61,090 nucleotides of DNA. Origin: Elusimicrobiota bacterium (GTDB lineage Bacteria > Elusimicrobiota > Elusimicrobia > UBA1565 > UBA9628). Both the position numbers and the translations under genes were made by a program. The notes below the pieces were generated by a model. The model did not search any database. It had not been told where the DNA came from and saw only the letters and a program-made list of their open reading frames with translations. Shown piece by piece: positions 1 through 8,367 of this stretch (positions are counted from its first letter, which is position 1; each line of letters starts with the position of its first letter). The DNA is taken from the NCBI GenBank assembly GCA_016209035.1, contig JACQWX010000075.1, positions 1-61,090 on the forward strand, read 5' to 3'.

Positions 1-1350
1 GGCCAAGGCACCAGGATGGAGTCGACCCTGCCCAAGATCCTGCATCCCGTGGGCGGCCGGCCCATGATCTACTACGTCCTGAGGGTGGCCAACGCCCTCA
101 AGCCCGCCGCCATCGGAGTCGTGGTGGGCCACGAGGCCGAGGGCGTCAAGAAGGACATCTTCCAACTCGCCAAGGACTGCGGCGTGACGCGTCCCGTGCA
201 GTTCATCCAGCAGAAGATGCCGCTGGGCAGCGGCAACGCGGTGCTCGAATCCATCCCCTTCCTGAAGAGATTCACGGCGGTCACGGTCCTCTGCGGGGAC
301 ACCCCGCTCTTGACCTTCGAGAGCCTCATGTCGCTCCAGCGCGTCCATGAGGAGAACAAGGCCCAGGCGACCCTGCTCACGGCGCGGCTCGCCAACCCCA
401 AGGGCTACGGCCGGATCGTGCGGACTCCCACCGGCGACGTCCTGAGGATCGTCGAGGAGTCGGTCGCGTCTCCCCGGGAGGCCGTCATCAACGAGGTCAA
501 TTCCGGGGCTTACTGCTTCGAGGTCGCAGCGCTCCTCGCGGGCTTGAGGGAGATCGGCGCCAGGGGTCCCAAGAGAGAGCATTTCCTGACCGACATCCTG
601 GAGCTGGTGCGGACCAAGGGCGGCCGGATCATCGCAGCCTTGAGCTCCAACCCCGAGGAGGCGCTGGGCATCAACAACCGGGTCCAGCTGGCCGCGGCCG
701 AGCGCATCATCAACCGGAGGATGCTCGAGCGGCTCATGCTCTCCGGCGTGACCGTCGTGGACCCGGCGTCGACCCACGCGGACGCCGACGTCGAGGTGGG
801 GAAGGACTCGGTGATCGAGCCCTTCACCATCCTGCGGGGCAAGACCTTGATCGGCTCCCGGTGCAAGGTAGGCCCCTTCTGCTTCCTGGAGAACGCGGTC
901 GTCGGCAACGAGTCCGAGGTGCGCTCCTCCCAGCTGCGCGACTGCCGCATCCTGGAGAAATGCGCGATCGGTCCCTACAGCAACATCAGGCCGGAGTCCG
1001 TCGTCGGCCCGCGGGCGAGGGTGGGCAATTTCTCCGAGGTGAAGGCATCGAGGGTCGGGTTCGGCTCGAAGGTGCCGCACTTGAGCTATATCGGAGACGC
1101 CGATATCCGCGAGGACGTGAACGTCGGCGCGGGGTCCATCACCTGCAACTACGACGGCAAGCTCAAGCACAAGACCCTCATCGAGGCCCGGGCCTTCATC
1201 GGCAGCGGCACCATGATGGTCGCTCCCGTGCGGATCGGCCGCGGAGCCTCCACCGGCGCGGGCGCGGTCGTGACCAGGGACGTCCCCGACGGCGTGACCG
1301 TCGTCGGGGTGCCGGCGAGGCCGCTGGCCAAGGCGGTGAACAAGGCATGA
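1..1350 (+). CDS. glmU: Bifunctional N-acetylglucosamine-1-phosphate uridyltransferase / glucosamine-1-phosphate acetyltransferase, 5' end cut by window
   Basis: GlmU makes UDP-N-acetylglucosamine for peptidoglycan and lipopolysaccharide in the cytoplasm. The frame is open from base 1 and starts inside the nucleotide-binding motif (GQGTRMESTLPKILHPVGG), so only the first few residues are missing. The N-terminal two thirds is the uridyltransferase fold (LCGDTPLL carries the metal aspartate; EVNSGAYCF follows). From about residue 250 of the visible part, hexapeptide repeats form the left-handed beta-helix acetyltransferase domain, with the conserved stretches GNFSEVK, LSYIGDA and GAGSITCNYDG. 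Length and order are normal for GlmU. The stop overlaps an ATG of prs, so the two are probably co-transcribed. Confidence 0.95.
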   Translation, partial: GQGTRMESTLPKILHPVGGRPMIYYVLRVANALKPAAIGVVVGHEAEGVKKDIFQLAKDCGVTRPVQFIQQKMPLGSGNAVLESIPFLKRFTAVTVLCGDTPLLTFESLMSLQRVHEENKAQATLLTARLANPKGYGRIVRTPTGDVLRIVEESVASPREAVINEVNSGAYCFEVAALLAGLREIGARGPKREHFLTDILELVRTKGGRIIAALSSNPEEALGINNRVQLAAAERIINRRMLERLMLSGVTVVDPASTHADADVEVGKDSVIEPFTILRGKTLIGSRCKVGPFCFLENAVVGNESEVRSSQLRDCRILEKCAIGPYSNIRPESVVGPRARVGNFSEVKASRVGFGSKVPHLSYIGDADIREDVNVGAGSITCNYDGKLKHKTLIEARAFIGSGTMMVAPVRIGRGASTGAGAVVTRDVPDGVTVVGVPARPLAKAVNKA

Positions 1351-1373
1351 GGACCATGACAAAGGAATCCGAC

Positions 1374-2390
1374 ATGAATCCCGAGATCGTGTGGCCGGAA
1401 TCGATGGTCAGCGTGAAGGGCGGCGTCCAGCCCAAGGGGTCTAGCGTCCACCGGATGTACGGCCAGCTGAAGCTCTTCTCGGGCAACGCCAATCAGCCGC
1501 TGGCCGAGGCCATCGCGCGCTACCTCGGGACCGGGCTTTCCCCCGCCCATGTCACGTGCTTCGCGGACGGAGAGATCAGCGTCCAGATCGAGGAGAACGT
1601 GCGCGGCTGCGACTGCTACGTGATCCAGCCGACCTGCCGGCCGGTCAACGAGCACCTGATGGAGCTCCTCCTCATGATCGACGCCCTGCGTAGGGCCTCC
1701 GCCGGCCGCATCACCGCGGTCATCCCCTATTTCGGCTACGCCCGGGCGGACCGCAAGACCGCGCCCAGGATGCCGATCTCGTCGAAGCTGATGGCCAACC
1801 TGATCACCACTTCGGGGGCCAACCGCGTCGTCACCATGGACCTCCACGCCGGGCAGATCCAGGGGTTCTTCGACATCCCGGTGGACCACCTCTTCGCGGC
1901 GCCCGTCCTCCTGGAGTACGTCAGGAGGAAGAAGCTGGCCAACCCGGTCATCGTGTCGCCGGACGTGGGGGGCGTGGAGCGCGCCCGCGCCTTCGCCAAG
2001 AGGCTCTCGGCGGATCTGGCCATCATCGACAAGCGCCGGCCCCGGCCCAACGAGGCCTCGGTGTACCACCTCATCGGCGAAGTGAAGGGCCGCGTCGCGG
2101 TGGTCCTCGACGACATCGTCGACACGGGCGGCACCCTGGTGAAGGTGGCGGCCAAGATCAGGGAGTGCGGGGCGCTGAAGGTCTACGCCGCCTGCGTCCA
2201 CGGGGTCCTGTCGAGCGGCGCCTGCGACCTGGTCAAGAGGTCGGCCTTAGAGGAGCTGATCCTGACCGACTCCATCCCGGTCAACCACCCGGAAGGGGGC
2301 AGGATCAAGGTCTTGTCCATCGCGCCGCTCATGGGAGAGGCGATCTCCCGCAACCATCAGGGCAAATCCATCGCCGCGCTTTTCGTATAA
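1374..2390 (+). CDS. prs: Ribose-phosphate pyrophosphokinase
   Basis: Prs converts ribose 5-phosphate and ATP to PRPP for nucleotide, histidine and tryptophan synthesis. Seen: the family N-terminus (MYGQLKLFSGNAN), the flexible-loop region GYARADRKTAPRMPIS, the metal-site MDLHAGQIQGFF, and the PRPP-binding loop VVLDDIVDTGGTL. The start is uncertain. ATG 1347 overlaps the glmU stop, ATG 1374 has AAAGGA seven bases upstream (chosen), and ATG 1455 would give the usual family start but has no good ribosome site. Thus the protein may carry about 27 extra N-terminal residues. It sits between glmU and rplY in a common bacterial order. Confidence 0.93.
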   Translation: MNPEIVWPESMVSVKGGVQPKGSSVHRMYGQLKLFSGNANQPLAEAIARYLGTGLSPAHVTCFADGEISVQIEENVRGCDCYVIQPTCRPVNEHLMELLLMIDALRRASAGRITAVIPYFGYARADRKTAPRMPISSKLMANLITTSGANRVVTMDLHAGQIQGFFDIPVDHLFAAPVLLEYVRRKKLANPVIVSPDVGGVERARAFAKRLSADLAIIDKRRPRPNEASVYHLIGEVKGRVAVVLDDIVDTGGTLVKVAAKIRECGALKVYAACVHGVLSSGACDLVKRSALEELILTDSIPVNHPEGGRIKVLSIAPLMGEAISRNHQGKSIAALFV

Positions 2391-2420
2391 AAACGGTGTC
2401 AGCCAAGAGGGGACGGTGAC

Positions 2421-3200
2421 ATGATAGAGCAGATCGAGATCGACGTGCAGCTGAGGGAGGGCAAGGGGAGGGACACGCGTAAACGTCTCTCCGAGATGCG
2501 GGCTGGGGCGAAGATCCCCGGCGTGATCTACGGCGGAAAGGAGCCTCCCGTCAAGGTGGCGCTCGCCGCCAAGGACCTGGTGACGGCCCGCCGGCGCGGG
2601 GGCGTCAACGCGATCCTCTCTCTCAAGCTCGGGGGCCGGGTCGAGACCGTGATGGTGAAGGCCATCCAGCGCCACCCCGTCTCCGAGCTCCCGATCCACG
2701 CGGATTTCCAGAGGATATCGCTCACGGAGAAGATCGAGGCCAAGGTTCCCCTCGCCATCGTGGGCGAGGCGCCGGGCGTCAAGACCGAGGGCGGCATGCT
2801 GCAGCACGAGCTGCGGGTCGTCACGGTGCGGGCGCTCCCGGCGGCCATCCCTGTTAGCCTGCCGGTGGACGTTTCGAACCTCAAGCTCAACGAGCGCGTC
2901 CAGATCAAGGACATCAAGGTGCCCGAAGGGGTCGAGATGCTGGACAACCCGGAGCATGTCGTGGTCCACGTCACCATCGTGAAGGAGGAGGTCGTCGAGG
3001 CCGCTCCCGAAGCCGTCGCCGTGGTCGAGGGAGAGTCCGCCGAACCCGAGGTCATCGCCAAGGGCAAGAAGCCCGCCGAGGGCGAGGAGGGCGAGGAGGA
3101 GGCCAAAGCGGGCGCCAAGCCGGAAGTCAAACCGCTCGCCAAGGCTCCCGGAGCGCCGGCGCCGGCCGAGAAAGGCCATCCGCCGGCCAAGAAGGGCTAG
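2421..3200 (+). CDS. rplY: 50S ribosomal protein bL25, long CTC form
   Basis: bL25 binds 5S rRNA in the large ribosomal subunit. Residues 1 to about 95 match the L25 N-terminal domain (KGRDTRKRL, KIPGVIYGG). Residues about 100-185 are the TL5/CTC beta domain (HADFQRISLTEKIEAKVPL; IKVPEGVEML). The last 70 residues are a low-complexity Ala/Glu/Lys/Pro tail, common in CTC-type proteins of GC-rich bacteria. A GAGGGG ribosome site precedes the ATG. It lies 30 bases after prs and 14 before pth, a widespread operon order. Confidence 0.92.
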   Translation: MIEQIEIDVQLREGKGRDTRKRLSEMRAGAKIPGVIYGGKEPPVKVALAAKDLVTARRRGGVNAILSLKLGGRVETVMVKAIQRHPVSELPIHADFQRISLTEKIEAKVPLAIVGEAPGVKTEGGMLQHELRVVTVRALPAAIPVSLPVDVSNLKLNERVQIKDIKVPEGVEMLDNPEHVVVHVTIVKEEVVEAAPEAVAVVEGESAEPEVIAKGKKPAEGEEGEEEAKAGAKPEVKPLAKAPGAPAPAEKGHPPAKKG

Positions 3201-3214
3201 CCTCCGGAGCGTTC

Positions 3215-3763
3215 TTGGCCTTGCGCCTGGTGGTCGGGTTGGGCAACCCTGGCCCGCGTTACGCCAAGACCAGGCACAACGCGGGCTTCAGGGTCGTGTC
3301 GGCTCTGGCCGGGGACGAGGCCTGTTGGCGGGACTTCCGGGGGTTGGGACGCTACGCTCGCTGGGCGGGCGCGCTCCTCGCCCAGCCCATGACCTACATG
3401 AACGATTCAGGGAGCTTCGTGGCTGCGCTCTGCCGCTTCCACCGGGTGCCTGCGTCCGATGTCCTCGTGTGCTTCGACGACATCTCCCTGCCGCTGGGCA
3501 GGATGCGGCTGCGGCCCTCCGGGTCGTCCGGCGGGCAGAAGGGGATGGAGTCCATCATCGCGAGCCTCGGGACCGCGGGCATCCCGCGGCTGAGGCTGGG
3601 CGTCGGTCCGCTGCCGCCGGGATGGGAGGCCACCGACTTCGTCCTCGGCCGCTTCTCGGCCGCGGAGGAGGATGTCTTCTCCGAGGCGGTCGAGCGGGGC
3701 GCCGAGGCGGTGCGGGCCGTTCTGGAGGACGGGCTCGAGGCGGCGATGAACGAATATAATTAG
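3215..3763 (+). CDS. pth: Peptidyl-tRNA hydrolase, TTG start
   Basis: Pth releases tRNA from peptidyl-tRNA that has dropped off ribosomes. Seen: LVVGLGNPGPRYAKTRHN with the catalytic histidine near residue 21, QPMTYMNDSG, and FDDISLPLGRMRLRPSGSS with the conserved aspartates; RLRLGVGPLP follows. At 182 residues it has the normal length. The start is TTG 3215 preceded by CCGGAG; no ATG or GTG fits the conserved N-terminus. It directly follows rplY. Confidence 0.93.
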   Translation: MALRLVVGLGNPGPRYAKTRHNAGFRVVSALAGDEACWRDFRGLGRYARWAGALLAQPMTYMNDSGSFVAALCRFHRVPASDVLVCFDDISLPLGRMRLRPSGSSGGQKGMESIIASLGTAGIPRLRLGVGPLPPGWEATDFVLGRFSAAEEDVFSEAVERGAEAVRAVLEDGLEAAMNEYN

Positions 3764-3831
3764 GAATAGCCCCGAATGAAACGCTTCAGCCCCCTCGATG
3801 CTCGCCTCCCCGTGGGGAAGGCTCGCGAATT

Positions 3832-4047
3832 ATGAATCCCTGGACCCAGGTCATCCTCGGCGTCTTCTTCCTGCTCTGGGGTCTCGGCTACCTCTACCGG
3901 CCCGGCCTCATCCAGCGGATGAACGCCTTCCTGCGGGAGCAGGTCCTCAACGACGCGCGCATCTCGTTGGAGCGCAGGAAGTGGGGGATGTTCTTCCTGC
4001 TGCTGAGCCTCCTCTTCATCTACATGGGTTGGTCCGCGCTGCGGTAG
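3832..4047 (+). CDS. Small inner-membrane protein, two predicted TM segments
   Basis: A 71-residue protein of no family I recognise. Two hydrophobic segments (residues about 6-22, TQVILGVFFLLWGLGYLY, and about 51-68, MFFLLLSLLFIYMGWSAL) flank a basic amphipathic loop (QRMNAFLREQ...LERRK), giving a hairpin membrane topology. Sense codon use matches the neighbours and no longer frame competes. Its TAG stop is immediately followed by a 51-bp inverted-repeat element and pmbA. Function unknown. Confidence 0.65.
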   Translation: MNPWTQVILGVFFLLWGLGYLYRPGLIQRMNAFLREQVLNDARISLERRKWGMFFLLLSLLFIYMGWSALR

Positions 4048-4096
4048 GTGCCAGGCTTGAACCACGAATCAGCCCCCCGGTCCAAGCCTGGCACCT
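4046..4096. repeat. 51-bp hairpin element, copy 1
   Basis: Arms AGGTGCCAGGCTTG (4046-4059) and CAAGCCTGGCACCT (4083-4096) are perfect 14-bp inverted repeats around a 23-base loop. A second element with the same arm core and the same total length lies at 8309-8359. It begins on the last two bases of the preceding stop codon and contains the only usual start codons available to pmbA. It resembles a REP-type element, but no REP-associated transposase is present in the window. Confidence 0.8.
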
Positions 4097-5529
4097 CCCC
4101 TCTTCTGGACCTAGCCTGCGAGTCCCTGGACTGGATCCGCAAGCGCTCTGGGCGGGTCGAAGCCGAGGTCTATCTGGCCCGCGGCGAGGAGCGGGGCATC
4201 GAGATGAGGAACGGTGCGCTCGAGAGCATCCAGAGCGCCGGCTCCGAGGGCGTGGGCCTGAGGGTGCTCGACGAGGGGCGGATGGGCTTCGCCTCCGCCG
4301 GCGGCCTGGACCTGCGGACGATCCGGGGGATCTTCGACAAGATCGCGGAGCAGATGCCCCACCTCGAGCCGGACGACAAGGCGGGGTTCCCGCCGGCCCC
4401 CGGGCCTTCGGCCCAGAGGCCGAAGGCCCGGGACGGCGAACTCGATTCCCGGCAGGGCGCCGTCCCGGACGGCCTTGGGACGGGCGTTGCCGTCCGGGAC
4501 CGCAAGTTCGAGGCATCCCTATGGGACGGTTCCCTTTTCTCGGGGTCCCTGGAGCCTTGGGTTGAGAAGCTCGCCGAGGCGCAGGCCAAGGCGCTGTCGG
4601 CCGACCGGCGCGTCCGCTCGGTCCTGCGGATCGGCTACGGTGAATCCCGCGGGGAGGTGGTGATCGCCAATACCGGAGGGTTGAGAGCGGCCGAGAGGGG
4701 CTCGTCGGCCACGCTGGGCATCAACGTGCTGGCGGCCGGGGAGGACGGCGAACTCCAGGTCGGGGCCGCGTTCGAGGCCAGCCGGAAGAAGTCGGGGCTC
4801 GGCCTTGACCGCATCATCAAAGACGGCGTCTGGCGCGCGACGGCGCTGCTGGACGCGTGCAAGCTTCCCGGCAAGCGGCGGGCGGTCGTCATCGACCCCT
4901 GGGTCGCAGGCGAGCTGCTCGACCTCGTCTCCGAGCTCCTGTGCGCGGACTCGGTCCAGCGGGGCAGGTCCCTGCTGGCGGGCAAGGAAGGCTCGCGCGT
5001 CGCCTCCCAACTGGTCACCCTGGTGGACGACCCGAGGCGCAGGGGTGGCGCGGCGAGCTCGATCTACGACGACGAAGGCTGCGCGACTTCGGCGAAGACC
5101 ATGGTGGACGAGGGCGTCCTCAAGGAGTTCTTCTACGACACCTACACGGCCAACATGGACGGCCGTCCCTCCAACGCCAGCGCCAGCCGCGGGTCCTACA
5201 AGGGCCTGCCCGGGCCCGCTCCCTCGAACTTCTACCTGGCTGCCGGGGAAAGCGCGCGCGACGAGATCATCTCCCAGACCAAGGACGGCCTCCTGGTCCT
5301 GGAGATCCTGGGCATGCACATGACGGACCCGGCTTCCGGCGAGATCTCGGTGGGCGCCTCGGGGATCGCCATCGAGCGGGGGCGGTTGACTCGCGCTGTC
5401 AAAGGTTGCATGATATCGGGCAACATCATCGAACTCATGAAGAGGATCGACATGGTCGGCTCGGACCTCACTTTCTACGGCAGCCTGGGATCGCCCACCT
5501 TCCGGATCTCTCACATGACGGTGGCTTAG
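4048..5529 (+). CDS. pmbA: TldD/PmbA family protein, PmbA type (non-HExxxH partner)
   Basis: PmbA (TldE) pairs with TldD in a cytoplasmic heterodimeric metalloprotease that degrades unfolded peptides and matures some modified peptides. Family signs: GSEGVGLRVL near the N-terminus, VVIANTGGLR mid-protein, and the C-terminal block MVDEGVLKEFFYDTYTA followed by NASASRG and PSNFYL. No HExxxH is present, as expected for the PmbA subunit. The start is unclear: GTG 4048 and TTG 4057 both lie inside the 51-bp repeat, so about the first 18 residues may be repeat-derived or untranslated. Residues about 114-151 are repeat-like inserted sequence. No cytoplasmic TldD is in the window, but a secreted pair is at 8.4-12 kb. 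Confidence 0.85.
   Translation: MPGLNHESAPRSKPGTSPLLDLACESLDWIRKRSGRVEAEVYLARGEERGIEMRNGALESIQSAGSEGVGLRVLDEGRMGFASAGGLDLRTIRGIFDKIAEQMPHLEPDDKAGFPPAPGPSAQRPKARDGELDSRQGAVPDGLGTGVAVRDRKFEASLWDGSLFSGSLEPWVEKLAEAQAKALSADRRVRSVLRIGYGESRGEVVIANTGGLRAAERGSSATLGINVLAAGEDGELQVGAAFEASRKKSGLGLDRIIKDGVWRATALLDACKLPGKRRAVVIDPWVAGELLDLVSELLCADSVQRGRSLLAGKEGSRVASQLVTLVDDPRRRGGAASSIYDDEGCATSAKTMVDEGVLKEFFYDTYTANMDGRPSNASASRGSYKGLPGPAPSNFYLAAGESARDEIISQTKDGLLVLEILGMHMTDPASGEISVGASGIAIERGRLTRAVKGCMISGNIIELMKRIDMVGSDLTFYGSLGSPTFRISHMTVA
4399..4500. repeat. Two nested inverted repeats inside pmbA
   Basis: First stem: CCCGGGCCTTCGGCC (4399-4413) with its exact complement at 4418-4432 and a 4-base loop. Second stem: GTCCCGGACGGC (4462-4473) with its complement at 4489-4500 and a 15-base loop. 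They encode a Pro/Gly/Arg-rich stretch between conserved PmbA blocks and keep the frame. This looks like insertion of palindromic elements into a tolerant linker. Confidence 0.7.
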
Positions 5530-5540
5530 GCACTCTTGAC

Positions 5541-5741
5541 ATGGCCCTGGACCCCGAGCTGCTGAAGATCCTCGCCTGCCCGGTGTGCAAGACGCCGGTC
5601 GAATACCATGAGGCCGAGTCGGTCCTCGCTTGCGCGAAGTGCCGCCGCCGCTACGCGGTCAAAGACGACATCCCCAACATGCTGCCCGAGGAGGCAAGTC
5701 GCGAGTCCCCCCCGCGGGGGGACGAGCATCGGGGGGGCTAG
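5541..5741 (+). CDS. Trm112/UPF0434-like zinc-ribbon protein
   Basis: The 66-residue protein begins MALDPELLKILACPVCKTPV and continues CAKCRRRYAVKDDIPNML, the standard layout of bacterial UPF0434/Trm112-like proteins: CPxC and CxxC zinc ligands then a short beta segment ending in IP.ML. In eukaryotes and archaea Trm112 activates methyltransferases; the bacterial role is not settled. The C-terminal dozen residues are encoded by a GC hairpin (5705-5723, arms GTCCCCCC/GGGGGGAC). The stop overlaps the stop of the convergent glycosyltransferase. Confidence 0.8.
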   Translation: MALDPELLKILACPVCKTPVEYHEAESVLACAKCRRRYAVKDDIPNMLPEEASRESPPRGDEHRGG

Positions 5742-6955
5742 GGCAGGAGGCTCCTGACGGCCGATCTGGCGTGTTCGCCCGCGATGCCGATGACGACGTT
5801 GACCAAGGCCCATCCTACGATCGACGCGCGATGCTTGAGGCTCTTGGTCCAAAGATCCGAGAGGCATGCCGCGGCGAAGATCGCCATGAAAGGACAGTAG
5901 GGTCCCCGGTATCGGGGCTGGGCGTGGAATACCAGCAAGAGTCCTAGGACGACGGAGAACACCCCGTAGAGCAGGTAGTACTTCCTCCAGTCATGTCGTC
6001 CGAGGTATAGTCCCAACAGCCAAAACGGGAATATCAGCATGAAAGTAAGGTCATACCCGGGAAGGAAGGGATAGAGGAAGAAGCCCAATTTCAGGAATGG
6101 CGCGAGCAGGAGCCGATGAAGCGGCTGGCGTTCAAACAGGTCAGCGCAGACCTTCCGACCCTTTTCCATCATCTGGAGCTCCGTCACTCCCTTCTCTTGA
6201 CGCAGCAGCTTCGAGTGGTCGATGTCGCCCTCGTAGCCCAGCCGCTGGAAGATGTACGCATTGCTGAGGAAAAGGTGGATCTCGGACAGGGTGGTTCCAA
6301 GAAGGACCTTGTGATGGATCGTCCAGTTCCGATACGCCCATGCGGATTCAAGGACGAAGAAGACGGCCAGGATGGCGGCTATCCTCTTGAGGTTCTCTCT
6401 GAGGCCCCGGAGCGCATGCATGAGGACGACGAACAGGATGAGCAGGAACGCTTCCTGTCGCGTGAAGCATGTGATGCTCAACGAGACGGCGGCCAGGATG
6501 TATCTATCCTTCATGAGAAGATAGATGCTCAGGACGAGCATGAACGCATACAGGTTCTCGCTCAAGAACGTCGCCGGAATGATGAACGCGTCGTATGAGA
6601 TCGCGTAGATGAGGCAGGTCATCCAAGCGATCCTCTCGTCGAAATAGAAAGAAGCGATCTTGAAGACAAGGAACGCGGTCGCCAGGGCCAGGAAGACTTG
6701 GACGATCTGCGCTCTGATGAGGGAATGGCCCGTTAACTTGAAGACCCCGGCCAGAAAGACCGGATATCCCGGGGGCCGAAGGGAATAGGATCCTTCGAAA
6801 TGCATCCCGTCTCCCCGGGCGATGTTCGACGCCATCGCGACATAGGTTTCGGCGTCGGCCACGGGCGGATTTCGGCCTTCAGCGCTCAAGAGGACGTATC
6901 CCAGCCGGGACCCGAGCAGCAAGACGATGAGGGCCGGCCATCTCCAGCGCGTCAT
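5738..6955 (-). CDS. GT-C family membrane glycosyltransferase (GT39/PMT_2-like)
   Basis: A polytopic membrane protein of 405 residues with an N-terminal TM, then a periplasmic loop with the acidic start DAETYVAMASNIARGDG and RPPGYPVFLAG, as in PMT_2/ArnT-like enzymes that move sugars from polyprenyl phosphates. About ten further hydrophobic segments follow. The start ATG 6955 overlaps the stop of the upstream methyltransferase (ATGA), which also overlaps a GT2 enzyme, so three genes form one operon. The GT2 enzyme probably makes the polyprenyl-phosphate sugar donor used here (inference). Confidence 0.75.
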   Translation of the reverse strand: MTRWRWPALIVLLLGSRLGYVLLSAEGRNPPVADAETYVAMASNIARGDGMHFEGSYSLRPPGYPVFLAGVFKLTGHSLIRAQIVQVFLALATAFLVFKIASFYFDERIAWMTCLIYAISYDAFIIPATFLSENLYAFMLVLSIYLLMKDRYILAAVSLSITCFTRQEAFLLILFVVLMHALRGLRENLKRIAAILAVFFVLESAWAYRNWTIHHKVLLGTTLSEIHLFLSNAYIFQRLGYEGDIDHSKLLRQEKGVTELQMMEKGRKVCADLFERQPLHRLLLAPFLKLGFFLYPFLPGYDLTFMLIFPFWLLGLYLGRHDWRKYYLLYGVFSVVLGLLLVFHAQPRYRGPYCPFMAIFAAACLSDLWTKSLKHRASIVGWALVNVVIGIAGEHARSAVRSLLP

Positions 6956-7587
6956 TTCTTCGCGGCGGTGTACAAGACGTTGGCGTAGGGCCGGCCCGCA
7001 TGAATGGGATGAACGCTGAAGTCGAAGACCCCATGGGCTTCGAGCATGCTCCTCAATTCGTCCGCCTGGGGATAGGAGATGTTGTCTCCGAAATAGAGGA
7101 TGTTGTCCACCAACCAGCCCAGACAATGCTTCCATCGAGGCCCTGGCGCCACGTCGACGACGATCAGCCTCCCTCCCGGACGAAGCGCCGCGCAGACGTT
7201 CGTCAACACGATTCTCTGGTCAGACCGAGCGGGCAGATGATGCAGGACGTCGTTCAGGATCGCGCCCTGAGCCGGCTGCAGGGCCATTCGGAGGATGTCG
7301 TCTTGCACGAAGGATATGTTGCCAAGGCCCAACGCGTCGGCGGCTCTTCGGCCTGACCGTATCCTCCTCTCGGAAGAATCCACGGCCACGATGCGTCTGC
7401 CGGGATGCTGCAGCGCCAGATAGACGCTGAAAATCCCGTAGCCGCAGCCCAGATCGTAGATCAGCCCTTCCTTCGGGATCGCTTCGGAGACCAGGTGATG
7501 AGAGAAGACGAGCCATCGATAGCAGAAGAACAGGCTTCCTCGCCCGATGCCCCCATAGGCGCGGAAAAGCCTGAGGAAATCGTTCAC
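6952..7587 (-). CDS. Class I SAM-dependent methyltransferase
   Basis: Residues about 40-150 carry the SAM-binding fold: LIYDLGCGYGIFSVYLA (motif I), IVAVDSS (acidic end of beta 2), ISFVQDDIL, and NDVLHHL with LRPGGRLIVVDVAPG. Substrate unknown; the family is broad. GTG 7587 is preferred because it overlaps the stop of the upstream GT2 gene (GTGA), although the frame is open further back. About 211 residues. Coupled to the GT-C gene downstream, so it may methylate a lipid-linked sugar or glycolipid (inference). Confidence 0.8.
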   Translation of the reverse strand: MNDFLRLFRAYGGIGRGSLFFCYRWLVFSHHLVSEAIPKEGLIYDLGCGYGIFSVYLALQHPGRRIVAVDSSERRIRSGRRAADALGLGNISFVQDDILRMALQPAQGAILNDVLHHLPARSDQRIVLTNVCAALRPGGRLIVVDVAPGPRWKHCLGWLVDNILYFGDNISYPQADELRSMLEAHGVFDFSVHPIHAGRPYANVLYTAAKK

Positions 7588-8285
7588 AGGGGCAGGAAGC
7601 GCCACTTGAGGATGGTCCAGACGATGCGCAGGCCGTGGTGCCAGTGGATCTTCTTGCCTTCCTCGTAGCTGCGGGGATGGTAGGCGATGGGCACCTCGAT
7701 GACCCGGCGGCCCAGGCGCAGCAGCTTGCAGACGAGCTCGTTGTCGTACTCGAACCCGTCGGCTTCGATGGGGAGCCCGGCCACCACCTCCCTGCGGAAG
7801 GCCTTGTAGGCTCCTTCGTAGTCGGTCGCGTCGTGGCCATAGAGGAGGTTGGTCAGGGCGATGATGGTGAGGTTGCCGATGTAGTGAGCGAAGAAGGGGG
7901 AGCGGCGCTCGCCGAAGAAGAAATGCGGCCGCTCGTAGGCGAATCGCGATCCGAGGACCGCATCCGCGCGCCCTTCCAGGATGGGCGCGATCACCGCGCG
8001 GCAGTCCCCCGGGTCGTACTCGAGGTCGGCGTCCTGGATGAGCACGATCCGGCCGGCCGCGGCGGCGAATCCCGTCTTGACGGCCGCTCCCTTGCCCCGG
8101 TTGACGGGATGGCTGAGGTGCGTGATCCCATCCAGGGACTCGAGGACGGCTCCGGTCCCGTCGCTCGAGCCGTCGTCCACGACGATGATCTCGCGCTCCA
8201 GGCCCCCGAGGTCCGCGGCCCGCACACGGGCCACCACTTCGGCGATGTGGACGGCTTCGTTGTAGCAGGGGATGACGATGGACAC
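7584..8285 (-). CDS. GT2 family glycosyltransferase, DPM1/DPG-like
   Basis: Seen: VSIVIPCYNEA at the N-terminus, EIIVVDDGSSDGTG, NRGKGAAVKTGFAAA, LIQDADLEYDPGD with the DxD-type metal site, and LGSRF. This layout is typical of dolichyl- or polyprenyl-phosphate glucosyl/mannosyltransferases that act at the inner face of the cytoplasmic membrane. No C-terminal TM is obvious. The longer frame starting at 8357 would begin inside a 51-bp repeat, so GTG 8285, directly at the conserved VSIVIP, is chosen. It heads the three-gene operon. Confidence 0.82.
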   Translation of the reverse strand: MSIVIPCYNEAVHIAEVVARVRAADLGGLEREIIVVDDGSSDGTGAVLESLDGITHLSHPVNRGKGAAVKTGFAAAAGRIVLIQDADLEYDPGDCRAVIAPILEGRADAVLGSRFAYERPHFFFGERRSPFFAHYIGNLTIIALTNLLYGHDATDYEGAYKAFRREVVAGLPIEADGFEYDNELVCKLLRLGRRVIEVPIAYHPRSYEEGKKIHWHHGLRIVWTILKWRFLPL

Positions 8286-8308
8286 CCTCGACGCCGAAGG
8301 TGTCGAGG

Positions 8309-8359
8309 AGGTGCCAGGCTTGGCCCCAGCGTCAGCGCCGCTCTCGAAGCCTGGCACCT
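8309..8359. repeat. 51-bp hairpin element, copy 2
   Basis: Arms AGGTGCCAGGCTT (8309-8321) and AAGCCTGGCACCT (8347-8359), 13-bp perfect inverted repeats with a 25-base loop that differs from copy 1. It lies between the start of the GT2 gene and the end of the next minus-strand gene (8368), so it could act as a terminator-like hairpin as well as being a dispersed repeat. Confidence 0.8.
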
Positions 8360-8367
8360 GTGCCCCG

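Noticed and set aside
861-1346. Extended N-terminus of prs inside glmU
   Set aside because: Arg-rich shadow of glmU in another frame.
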